This document shows, one piece after another, positions 54,569 through 64,000 of a DNA stretch of 64,000 nucleotides. Each line of letters begins with the position of its first letter. Positions within the stretch are counted from its first letter, which is position 1. Below the pieces are notes generated by a model. It had not been told where the DNA came from. It searched no databases and worked only from the letters and a program-made list of their open reading frames with translations. The stretch covers positions 27,145,751 through 27,209,750 of the forward strand of contig CM068543.1 of the NCBI GenBank assembly GCA_035048495.1. The letters are read 5' to 3'. Both the position numbers and the translations under genes were made by a program. Source of the stretch: Euptelea pleiosperma. Its lineage: Eukaryota > Streptophyta > Magnoliopsida > Ranunculales > Eupteleaceae.

Positions 54569-54984
54569 GAGTAAACTTCGCTGACACCTGGCCGCTGACT
54601 GTAACTAGTATAAGCCACGTGGCACATTCTTAAGTGGACACTGACTGTATGGATGTTTGGCCAATCACTAGGTGGACCTACAAACCAAAAATAAACCTGA
54701 TCAGTGATTTAAAACCTTTGGATCTTTGACCGTATGGATGTTTGGCCAATCACTAGGTGGACCTACAAACCAAAAATAAACCTGATCAGTAATTTATAAG
54801 CGTTAGATTGAAGTTATTTTCATGGGCTGATTTCAACGGTAGGAATTTGTGAATCAGGCTGATTTTTGGTTTGTAGGTCGACCTAGTGATTGGCCAAACA
54901 TCCAAAAGGTCAATGTCATCTTATAAATGTGCCACGTGGCTTATATAGGCTGCAGGCAGCGGAGTTGTCGGTGAAGGTTTACTG
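54569..54984. mobile_element. GAGTAAAACTT hairpin MITE, perfect 9-bp TSD
   Basis: Its ends are GAGTAAACTTCGCTGACACC and, reversed, CAGTAAACCTTCACCGAC. TGAGATATC flanks both sides exactly (54560-54568, 54985-54993). The arms fold through GCCACGTGGCACA / GCCACGTGGCTTA and ATGGATGTTTGGCCAATCAC. An internal stretch of about 90 bp (CTGACTGTATGGATG... and TTGACCGTATGGATG...) is duplicated in tandem. This copy fixes the family as Mutator-type. Confidence 0.9.
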
Positions 54985-54993
54985 TGAGATATC

Positions 54994-55590
54994 CTCATAA
55001 GGGCGAGACACGTGCCATTTCCTTGTAAGGCATAGACACGTGCGATCTATGCTTTGTCATCTTACTGCAAATTGGGATGGCACGTGCATGTAAGAGACTT
55101 TTTTTTTTTTTTTCGTATTAAGGCCCTATATTTGTTGAGAAATGAACGTGCAAGAAAGTATTAAAATGGGCTTACAAAGATCCCTAGACGGCCGGCACGA
55201 GGGATGAACGTGGAGTGATGTATTTGGGTTCGGGGGCAAATGATGCTGTCAGCCTCAGGAGAACGTCCTCCCTATGGTCCGACCATTGATGGTGTTCGAG
55301 ATTTGCGTAATGTGAATGTTAAGGACCATCCAAGGATATGATCTTATAGAGGACATCAGCCGAGGCTGACTGTAGTATTGCTTAGTTTATAATATGAGAG
55401 TTAATGATGGACTTCTCTTATTAGTGGAGTGGTAAGCACGTGTGTAGCCCAAGTGTGCCTTTTTTTTTAATTCTTTTTTGGCCCCTCATTTCATCAAATG
55501 TCATGGGCAACTCTTACTTTTCAAACTTCATATTTTTTCTTTCTAAATGTGTCTTGTGTTTCCATATTTCTTGTTATTCACCCCCTCCCC
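54994..55590. other. No gene seen
   Basis: Unremarkable sequence with a poly-T run at 55100-55115. Bases just left of 55591 should be the left part of the gypsy element interrupted at 55600, but no gag or protease motif was recognised. Confidence 0.4.
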
Positions 55591-55852
55591 TTAAACTAAG
55601 GGTAGCTCTACGGACACGTCTTTAAGTTGGGCACCCATGTGGCCTTTGGTAAAACTTTTATTCGGAAATTCAGTGATTTCCGCGATAAGGTGGCGTTTGG
55701 TAAACAACTAAAAGTGAAATTCAGACATAAGCAAAAAGTGAGTTGGGGGTCACTTAATGTGGTAAGTGGTTTCGGCGAAAAGCATCCCCAAAAGAGATTC
55801 TAAGATTCTCTTTTAAATACCCATAATGCCCTTTTTCAAAGCTTTTTCTTTT

Positions 55853-56006
55853 GGGTCACTCTACGGGCACCCACCTCTTTAAGTCGGGGACCCACAAAAT
55901 AAACCAATTTTTGATAAGCAAATTGCCCTTTTTCCATCCCTTTACAGTTTTGTTTTGGCGCCCACACTCATTACCTCCATTCGCGCCAAAAACGACGAAG
56001 CTTCAC

Positions 56007-56056
<50 letters not shown>

Positions 56057-56641
56057 CTCTTCCTCTTCTTGGTGGTGATGGTAGAGTGGTAGTGGTGGTG
56101 GTGGTGGTGATGGTGATGGTGATGATGGAGTTGGTGATGGTAGTAGTGGTGGTGCTGTAGTGGTGGGAGAGTTTGTGGTGGTGGTGATGGTAGTGGAGTT
56201 GGTGGTGGTGTTGGAGTGGTGGTGATGGTAGACTGGTGGTAGTAGAGTTGATGGTAGAGTGGTGGTGGTGTTGATGGTGGAGTTGATGGTAGTGGTGGTG
56301 GTAGAGTGGTGGTGGTGGTGGTGGTGGTAGTAGAGTGGTGGTGGTGGTGGTGGTGGTAGTAGAGTGGTGGTAGAGTGTGGTTTGGAGCACCCCATACTCC
56401 CACAAATGGATGGACAATATGCGGCAAGCCTGTAAAATTTTTTTTTTTTTTTTTGCCTCCACGGCCATGAACTACCGTGGCCACCATGGCACCCACGGCC
56501 AAGCTAGCTGTGGCCACCAGGTCACCCACGGCTAGAGTACAAGTCAGAATTTTTTTTTTTGGATTTTAATGTAGGTGCCCAACAAAATGGGGTGCCCAAA
56601 CAGAGGTTCTCTAATTGGCTTGAGTGCCCAGAGAGCGACTC
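55853..56641. mobile_element. MULE-type element (inner), perfect 9-bp TSD
   Basis: The ends are GGGTCACTCTACGGGCACCC and, reversed, GAGTCGCTCTCTGGGCACTC, similar to the outer element's ends. TTTTCTTTT flanks both sides exactly (55844-55852, 56642-56650). Inside are a (CT)n run and a long GGTGGT-rich tract. Confidence 0.8.
56012..56375. repeat. (CT)n run and GGTGGTGGT-rich minisatellite
   Basis: About 20 CT units (56012-56051) are followed by about 300 bp of GTGGTGGTGGTGATGGTAG-type repeats. They produce long artificial His/Pro/Thr peptides on the minus strand. Confidence 0.9.
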
Positions 56642-57180
56642 TTTTCTTTTAAAAAATTACGAAAGTATCCTAATAAACATTTCAAAATACCCACAATGCC
56701 CTTGACTTAATTTTAAGACTTAAGATCTTTACCAAACAATCCAATTTAGACATATGTCATTAAGCTATCAGACCTTAAGCACTTTAAGCTTTTAGATCTG
56801 ATAACTTAATTTACCAAATACCACTCCAATCTTCTTCCCTTTCATTTTTTTGGACAAAAAAGCCCCCTTCCTGTTTGGGCACTCACTTCGTCTTGCACAA
56901 ACTTTATCTTCTATAATGACCAACACCACCATCACTTGCACCCCTTAGCCCCCACTCTCACCTCGACCTCGACCTCCACCTTCCCTTTCTCTCTCTTTTT
57001 CTTCTCCACCACACTACTTCCACGACCGCCAACCCACATGCAGAACCAAGTTCTGCAAACCCCCACACCCACCTCTTTCATCATCCTCTCTTTTTTTCTT
57101 CGTCGCACGACTATCACCTCCACCTCCACCTCCACCTCTTGCCACCTCTCTGATTCTGTGATAGATGTGATGGTCATACG

Positions 57181-57181
<1 letters not shown>

Positions 57182-57230
<49 letters not shown>
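57182..57230. repeat. (GA)n microsatellite
   Basis: About 23 GA units in the right part of the outer MULE-type element. Confidence 0.92.
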
Positions 57231-57231
<1 letters not shown>

Positions 57232-57364
57232 GGTGGTATGGGGTGTTGTGGTGTTGGTCGTTGGAGAAGACAAAGTGGGTACCCAAACAAGAGGGGCTTT
57301 TTTTTTTTTCCAAGAAAAATAAAAAGAGAGAGAGTGGGTGCTCATAGAGCTACCCTTAAACTAA

Positions 57365-60085
57365 TCTTCCTAGTGAAGGTGTCCACGAAGAACTTGAGGC
57401 AGTAACAGGAGAACAACGAGGAAGATTGGCTTCGATCAAACATCTTTCGTACTCGTGTTGATTGCAAAGGTAGGTTTGCACTGTCATTATTGATGGTGGA
57501 AGTAGCGAAAATGTTATTTCGACAGAGATGGTGGAGAAACTCAAACTGAAGGCAGAGCGTCACCCGCATCCTTATAAAGTTGCATGGGTTAATGTTTGCA
57601 CAATCCCAATGGTGTCATGATGCCAAATAGATTTCTCTATGGGAAGAAACTATGTTGACTCAATTCGGTGTGATATCATTCCTATGAAGGCTTGTCACTT
57701 ACTCCTCGGAAGACCATGGTTATATGATCGGAATGTTGATCATAACGGGATGTCTAATACCTACAGTTTCAAGAAAGATGGTAGGATGTATACGTTAAAG
57801 CCATGGAAAGGTGACGATCCAGTATCAGAACAGATAGGAAAGAATTGGAATGTCTTAACTATGTGGAAATTCATAGAAGAAAGTAGGGAAGAGGGAAAGG
57901 TGTACATGCTTGTTGGAAGGACTAGTGAAGACAAGCAGGTGCTGAAATTGGAAGATCAATCTCAAGAAGTTCGTTAAATACTTGCAGATTTCGATAAGTT
58001 GATTCCTGAAGAGTTGCCAAGTGAACTACCGCCAATGAGAGACATTCAACATGCCATTGATTTTGTTCCTGGAGCTACTCTACCGAATCTCCCATCCTAT
58101 TGGATGAGTCCTACAGAACATGTCGAACTTCGCCGACAAGTTGAGGATCTCCTAGCAAAAGGCCTTATTCAAGAGAGTTCCAGTCCATGTGTAGTTCCAG
58201 CATTACTCACACCAAAGAAGGATGGACCATGGAGGATGTGTGTAGATAGTCATGTCATTAACAAAATCACCATCAAATATCGCTTTCCAATATCGAGGCT
58301 AGATGATATGCTGGATATGATGTCAGGATCATCAATCTACTCCAAAATCGATTTGCGAAGTGGATATCATCAGATACATATGCGCTAAGGAGATGAGTGG
58401 AAGACTGTATTTAAGATTAAGGATGGCCTTTATAAGTGGTTAGTCATGCCTTTTGGACTAACCAATGCCCCTAGCACCTTCACGAGGATCATGACTCAAG
58501 TATTACAACATTTTATCGGCAAGTCTGTCGTTGTTTACTTTGATGATATCTTGATATATAGTCATGATAAAGAAGATCATAAAGAACACCTTCGTCAAGT
58601 GATGAGGGTTTTATTACTAGAAAAACTCTATATCAACTTGAAGGAGTGTGCTTTTATGACTCAACAAGTGGTCTTTCTAGGATTTATTGTTTCAGCTAAT
58701 GGGGTTGAAGCGGATCCTGAAAAGGTTCGTGCTATTCAAGATTGGCCTACACCGACTAATATCCATGAAGTTCGTAGTTTTCATGGATTAGCAACCTTTT
58801 ATCGGAGGTTTGTGCACAATTTTAGTTCTATTATGGCTCCAATTACAGAGTATCTAAAATCTGGTCCATTCAATTGGACAAAAAGCAGCTGATAAGGCAT
58901 TTGTCTCGATTAAGACAAAAATGACGAAGGCACCAGTTCTACGACTTCCTGATTTTGATAAAGTCTTTGAAGTGGAATGTGATGCTTCACATGTGGGAAT
59001 CGGAGCTGTACTAAGTCAAGGAGGTCATCCAATTGTGTATTTCAGCGAGAAGCTAAATGATGCAAAGACAAGATACTCGACGGATGAAGTAGAATTCTAT
59101 GTGGTTGTGCAAGCACTACGGCATTGGCGACACTACTTAGTACACCGAGAGTTCATGTTGTTCTCTGACGATGAAGCCCTGAAATATTTGAGTTCTCAGA
59201 AGAAGCTAAGTGCCAAGTTTGCTAAATGAAGTGCGTACCTTCAAGAGTTCACATTTCATCTGAAGCACAAGGCCGGCAATGAAAATAAAGTAGCTGATGC
59301 ACTTAGTCGACGAGTTTCATTGTTGAATATGTTATCAGTGACATTTACGGGGTTCGAAGTTGTAAAGCATGAATATCCGACAGATGACTATTTTGGGACA
59401 ATTTATCAAAAGGTACAACATGGCCCTACGTGAGTATCCAAATTTCATGATACTAGATGATTATCTTTTTTATAATAATCGTCTTTGTATTCCTAAGGGT
59501 TCTCTACGAGAGCATATTGTGCAAGAATTACATGCAGGAGGTTTAAGCGGACATTTTGGATGAGATAAGACAATCTTACTTGTGGAGGAAACATTTTGGG
59601 TGAGATAAGACAATCTTACTTGTGGAGGAAAGATTCTGTTGGCCTAGTTTACGAAAAGATGTTGATCAAGCTATTAAGAGATGCCGAGTTTGTCAGTGGT
59701 ATAAAGGAAATAGGCAAAACACGGGCTTGTACACACCGTTACCTATTCCTAATACACCATGGGAGGACTTGAGTATGGATTTTGTCTTAGGATTGCCCAA
59801 GACACAGAGAGGCTATGATTCTATCTTTGTGGTTGTTGATCGCTTTTCAAATATGACGCATTTTATTCCATCCGAAAAGACTTATGATGCATCACATGTG
59901 GCAGATATCTTCTTCAAAGACGTTATTTGACTACATGGACTTCCAAAGACAATTGTTTCGGATCGTGACGTCAAGTTCGTGAGTTACTTTTGGAAAACCC
60001 TGTGGGCAAAGATGGGAACAAAGTTGATGTTTTCTAGCCCTTATCACCCCCAGACAGATGGTCAAACTGAGGTGATTAATAAAAG
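57365..60085 (+). pseudogene. Ty3/gypsy retrotransposon pol remnant
   Basis: Domains in order on the plus strand: aspartic protease (CTVIIDGGSSENVIS near 57480, then CHLLLGRPWLYDR), reverse transcriptase ([45 protein letters not shown] and the catalytic YFDDILIYS, 57999-58892), RNase H ([18 protein letters not shown], 58921-), and integrase with the HHCC finger (LHAGGLSGHFG ... [10 protein letters not shown]). The integrase core has [16 protein letters not shown] and [10 protein letters not shown]. The protease-RT-RNase H-integrase order marks Ty3/gypsy. Stops and shifts occur at least five times, and 40 bp is duplicated in the integrase (59553 and 59593). It ends abruptly after the last catalytic Glu (about 60085), so the C terminus and 3' LTR are missing. 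It is dead. Confidence 0.92.
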
Positions 60086-61388
60086 TTCGGGATGCATCTG
60101 AGATGCATTGCATGTTCACCTGTTGAGAACCATATGAAGCCATTCAGACTGGTTCACAATTTCCAGTTGCTACACCTCATGAGGGTATGTCATGTCATGT
60201 CATGTACTATTGGGACCTGTTGACAATTTCCAATCAGAATAAGCACTTTCCATATGAATGTAATTGATAAGTAGGTCCAGAACACATTACTATCATTAAC
60301 TTTACAAACCGTCGAGAACAAGTCCATCAGATCAAAGACGATTAGGAACCTAACTTGTATCAATAGCCTAACACAAAAAATTATGAGAAAGCTCAACCAA
60401 TAACTACAGCCCATCCAACGTCACACAAAGATAACATGGTAGCCGAACACTCGAGTCAGAGTCAGATTTTCAGCTGTTCCAACTGGTCCAGAAAATCACA
60501 ACATGCATCTGCAGACTGCCTGCCTTATAACCCGAAGCTCTATAGGAAGGGTACTTCTCAATACACCACTAATCTAGAGCTGAAGATCTGTAATAGCACA
60601 ATCCTTATCTATATCGATATCTTCCTTTGACACTGTGGAAGGAGGTCTTAGCGGGGTTGTACGCATTGGGGACGGGTCATCGAACCATCAAAAGTATCCA
60701 CATCGACAAGATTTTGCCTGCAATGAAAAGCAATGAATAATGGTATCAACTTGCAATTAATCATATCAACACTCAGTATTAACATTTCAATATGCAATGA
60801 ATAATAAGAGTATCCACAATACTGTGTTCATATCTCCACATCAAAACATGAGGAATTCAACAACCCAAAGGAAGTATCCACAATCAATGCGTTCATCTCC
60901 CTTTTGCTGCACAACTCAAAACACAGAGTACGAAAATATAGAGGTTGATCTGAACAAACTATTTGCCACCATAATGCGGTGTGAAACATGTCATAAAGTA
61001 AACACACCCAGTTTGGACACCTCTTAGTAGGATTAAACCCGCTGACACAACTTCTAAACTTCGGGCAATGCTAGTGTCCTTATCATTAGAATCTCAAACT
61101 GCTAGTTGTTATGTTTTTAAGAGATGCATCAAGTGAATGCAACTTAAGTGCGTGAACTTATATATGTAAAATGCTTATACACCCAACCGGGATGCAAAGC
61201 AACCAGAAAAATAAGAACATACTTCACGTGTTGACCCACATTTGACAAACATTCAACATGCTGAAAACTGAAAAAAAAAGGAAGTCTTTAAGGAAACTAA
61301 GTATTTTTAGTCTTGAAAGTATTACCAAAAGTGAAAAATGAAAGTTGATAGAACAACAGTTAATCTAAAGACCTGTGTGGGCGGATTG
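60086..61388. other. No gene seen
   Basis: Sequence between the truncated gypsy element and the MULE gene. A short minus-strand frame at 60605-60700 (SPMRTTPLRPPSTVSKEDID) looks protein-like and follows a possible CAG acceptor, but has no recognised partner exon. It may be a 3' exon of an unknown gene or chance. Confidence 0.35.
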
Positions 61389-63653
61389 TCATATTGGAGT
61401 TTTGCATGTCAGGCGATTGTGGCCCTCCTCGTAGCAACGACTGCAATGAATAGGCCTTTTTTCCACTTCCTGTAACTTGATCCGCTTCTTCTTTGGACGA
61501 CCTGGCTGACGAAGAGTCAACGGAGGCTGGAGGTTGGCCAAAGGCTCACTACCATCACCAATGTCCACCGAAGGCATGTCGTATGTGCATAATGGCCGGA
61601 TTGCCTCTGAATAAATGCGGACCTGCGTCTCCCTTTTGTAGCATTCATCCACATAAAGATAGACATCGGAGTGTAACTTCTTAAGAACTTCACATGCATG
61701 CACACAGGGCAAACCGGTAATGTACCAGTCTTTACACGAGCATGTCCTGTCCAACAAATTAATCCTATGAGATATCATGCCCCCACGAACTTCGTACTCA
61801 TGAGCCGATGACTGAAATGAATCAAGTTTTTGACTGTCTATAATGTTTTTCTTCAGAGTTTCCTCAATTATTTCCCCAACTGGGCATTTCCAAACTTCTG
61901 AACGATGATTGTTCATCATTTCCATGATCTTTTGTCTTATCTTATCCACTAACCCCACGATAGGCATATCTTGTGCCTCTCCAAGCCATTTACTGTAAGA
62001 TTCGACATGGTTAAAGGTGAGGAGGTCGTAACGCCTGCCAGAAAATTTACTATTAGCCCAACGCTCCGGTTGCTGTTCAACCACCCAGTTGTGTGCCTCA
62101 GGTAGTATTTTCATGATGTCTTGCATAGCTTTGTTATAGTCAACATCAACCCTTGCATAAGCAACTCTATGAAATGCGTCTTTAAGAGATTTTTTCAAAA
62201 CTGGAGGTAAGTGAAAGTCATAAACATACGTCATAAAATTCTGCTCCAAGTGACGATAACAGTGCGAATGAAAACTGGAGCCAAATACCTCTTCAACAGA
62301 ACGAAGAATGTCTGTGTTCTTGTCAGACACGAAAATGATGTCTTTATCGTAGCTCAAAGCTGTCTTTAAGTTGTCTAGAAACCATTTCCAATCTTCATAG
62401 CTTTGTGAACAGACTACTGCAAATGCAATAGGGAATATCCCATTGTCGGCATCCACGGCAGTTGCAGCAAGTAATGTAGCTTTAGACGGGGCCTTAAGCC
62501 AAATACCATCGATAAATAAAATAGGCCGACAACCAACCCGAAACCCGTGGAGGGAGGCATGGAACGCAACAAATAACTGGTTAAAACTTGAGTCTTCTTT
62601 CTCCGTGTAAATTGCTATGCTACCAGGGTTAGATTCCATTATCCTTTGGCAGAACCAGGGCAGACGCTTGTAGGAGTCCTTAGTCGTGCCATGAATCTCC
62701 TCCTTTGCAATTTCCTTTCCACGCCAAGCTTGCTTGTACGATACCCTTATGTCATAATTCTTCCATAAATCCTTAACTATCTCCATCGCCTGGTACCCAG
62801 GGGTATCTCGGACCTTGTCTATCACAATGCTTGAGATAACCTGTTTCGACGTCCTCAACTTTGCAATAACATTGTCTTCAGCTTTGTGAGAGTGTTCACT
62901 TTCATACTTGTAAACCACAAACTGGTTTGTCTTCCTTACTTTGCTAGCAAACACTTTCCAGTTGCAATCTTCAACAGCACATTTTGCCTTTACACGTGTT
63001 CTGTCATTCTTGATAAAAATGTACGCGAAGCGATGGGCCAGTGAATATTTGTTCAGTGCAAGGCGGAATTCCACAACACTTTTGAACAGTTGACCCTCCC
63101 CTGTTATGTCCTCTTCCCATGTTACAGACGAAAGGGGTTCAGTTCGGGTGCCTGCATCACTAGCGCTCGAGTCCAGCCGCCCAAGATCTTTTGTCGAGGG
63201 GCTAACCGTGACGCTTCCACTGCAACCAATAAAAAGTAGAGCGTTATGAGTAGGCAGCACAACCAACAGTATCTCCAAATGAAGCACTTAAGATGATTAC
63301 GTAAATTACCTTGAAGGCATCTGCAATATTTCTAAACTCTCCCCTGCTTGGAGAACATACACCTCTGTAGTTAAATCATTGAACCGTATTATATTTTGAA
63401 GGTCCCTCTGCCCATGCAATGTGACGGGAAGCCTATTGTTGTATTTTATGGTGTACTTAATTGTAGCAGTGTTTGAAGCAATATTAAGTTTCCCGCAAAC
63501 CTCAGCTACAAATTCCTCGTACTGCGTACTCTCATCTATTCCTACACCTTCAGTAGTGCCACCTTCGTATTTTATGGACCCATCTGGACAACTAACTAGA
63601 TGCCCTCCTGTCCTACAATAGCAAAATAATGCTTTCCCGGTGCTTGAAGCCAT
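61389..63653 (-). CDS. MuDR-type MULE transposase, intact
   Basis: Two exons, 63653-63310 and 63219-61389, joined across a 90-bp intron (AG|GTAATTTAC ... TTGGTTGCAG|T), encode 724 aa with no stop. Residues about 8-113 form a PB1 domain (GGTTEGVGIDESTQY ... IIRFNDLTTEVYVL). The MuDR DNA-binding region follows (NKYSLAHRFAYIFIKND, with C-x4-C...H-x-H in CAVEDC and HSH). Then comes the MULE catalytic core: Asp in LFIDGIW, Asp in FVSDKNTDIL, CYRHL, and Glu in NHVESYSKW. A SWIM zinc finger (CSCKDWYITGLPCVHAC) and a terminal CCHC knuckle (CSRCYEEGHNRLTC) end the protein. It would cut and move Mutator-type elements in the nucleus. The ATG is one codon inside the open frame. No terminal inverted repeat was seen within the window, so it may be a live element or a domesticated copy. 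Its broken relative is at 37279-42648. Confidence 0.92.
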
Positions 63654-64000
63654 CAACTATAATGAAGCCTCGGTATTGCAATGTGCCTGAGTACAATAAT
63701 CAAGCATACTTACACAATACAACATGATTGTAAGAGAACTGCTCCTTTTCTAACCACAAAATATTTGGGGTAATGGAATCTAGCTTGAAGCAAGCATTTC
63801 AAAACATGGTAGAACCATTTCAACAACGTTTTTGTGCAACTTTAACTGTAGATATAAGAGAACTGAGGGCTTTGCAATTAGCACCTAAATTTCAATTTAA
63901 TAGGTGTATCTATTCCCCCCAAATTTAAGTACAACATATAAATCTACATGCAACATATTTATATGGTAACCATAAATAATTTCATGCAACCTATGTATGT
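63654..64000. other. Upstream region of the MULE gene; no gene
   Basis: Non-coding AT-rich sequence up to the window edge. The promoter or an upstream terminal repeat of the element would lie here or beyond. Confidence 0.5.

Larger units (their letters stand above)
55690..56830. mobile_element. Middle nested element with GGTGGCGTTTGGTAAA ends
   Basis: GGTGGCGTTTGGTAAAC (about 55690) is mirrored by TTTACCAAATACCACTCC (to about 56828). This pair encloses the inner element at 55853 and lies inside the outer element. A target duplication was not resolved, so the boundaries and independence of this layer are tentative. Confidence 0.45.
55600..57355. mobile_element. MULE-type element (outer), perfect 9-bp TSD
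   Basis: The ends are GGGTAGCTCTACGGACACG and, reversed, GGGTAGCTCTATGAGCACCC. TTAAACTAA flanks both sides exactly (55591-55599, 57356-57364). It holds further nested inserts and large simple repeats. It sits at the very left edge of the recognisable gypsy pol region. It has no coding capacity; ORFs inside are His/Pro/Ser/Thr repeat peptides. Confidence 0.88.

Noticed and set aside
55971..57345. Long His/Pro/Ser/Thr-rich and (Leu-Ser)n ORFs up to 165 aa
   Set aside because: They are translations of (CT)n, (GA)n and GGTGGT repeats inside MITEs.
61389..63653. Calling the intact MULE gene a domesticated MUSTANG-type gene
   Set aside because: A PB1 domain occurs in both domesticated and mobile MULE proteins. 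With no flanks beyond the window edge and a broken paralogue in a mobile element nearby, domestication cannot be claimed.

Overview
This is nuclear DNA from a flowering plant with a large, transposon-filled genome. The evidence is spliced genes with GT-AG introns, copia and gypsy remnants, Mutator-like (MULE) transposases with plant-type domains, plant-mobile-domain and GRF zinc-finger fragments, Helitrons, SINEs and many MITEs. The species cannot be named from the sequence alone. There are no rRNA, CRISPR, organellar or bacterial features.

Two ordinary host genes are supported, both on the minus strand. One is a small heavy-metal-associated (HMA) domain protein in three exons (18681-21796), whose 2.67-kb second intron is packed with transposons. 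The other is a six-exon BAH plus Agenet (Tudor-like) chromatin-reader gene (48452-53660, 728 aa). A third long intact coding gene is a two-exon MULE transposase (61389-63653, 724 aa) near the right edge. A dead PPR gene (948-2040) has been split by a tiny TRIM retrotransposon.

Layout. 0-10.5 kb: PPR pseudogene with TRIM, retrotransposon fragments, and a 5'-truncated copia element with its LTR. 10.5-14.5 kb: a hAT-like element holding a 3.0-kb solo LTR. 15-18.5 kb: hairpin element, a 1.6-kb MULE-type element and a short Helitron. 18.7-21.8 kb: HMA gene. 22-33 kb: Helitron clusters, two Helitrons of about 2.35 kb, a SINE, several 9-bp-TSD MITEs and elements built from one short repeated motif. 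33.7-43.9 kb: a 10.2-kb MULE-like composite carrying plant-mobile-domain, GRF zinc-finger and PB1/transposase genes, with mirror-image subterminal repeats, inserted into a MITE and itself split by a 3.08-kb solo LTR with a perfect 5-bp TSD. 44.3-48 kb: a Pack-MULE-like element with a parvulin (PIN1-type) gene fragment, and a long palindrome. 48.4-54 kb: BAH-Agenet gene. 54.5-57.4 kb: hairpin MITE and nested MULE-type elements with perfect 9-bp TSDs. 57.4-60.1 kb: gypsy pol remnant. 61.4-63.7 kb: intact MULE transposase.

The mobile DNA hangs together around Mutator-type transposition. One intact transposase, one dead relative with accessory genes, and at least five short elements with perfect 9-bp duplications lie within 64 kb. 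Coordinates were read by eye and may be off by a base or two. Family names rest on motifs, since no search could be run.
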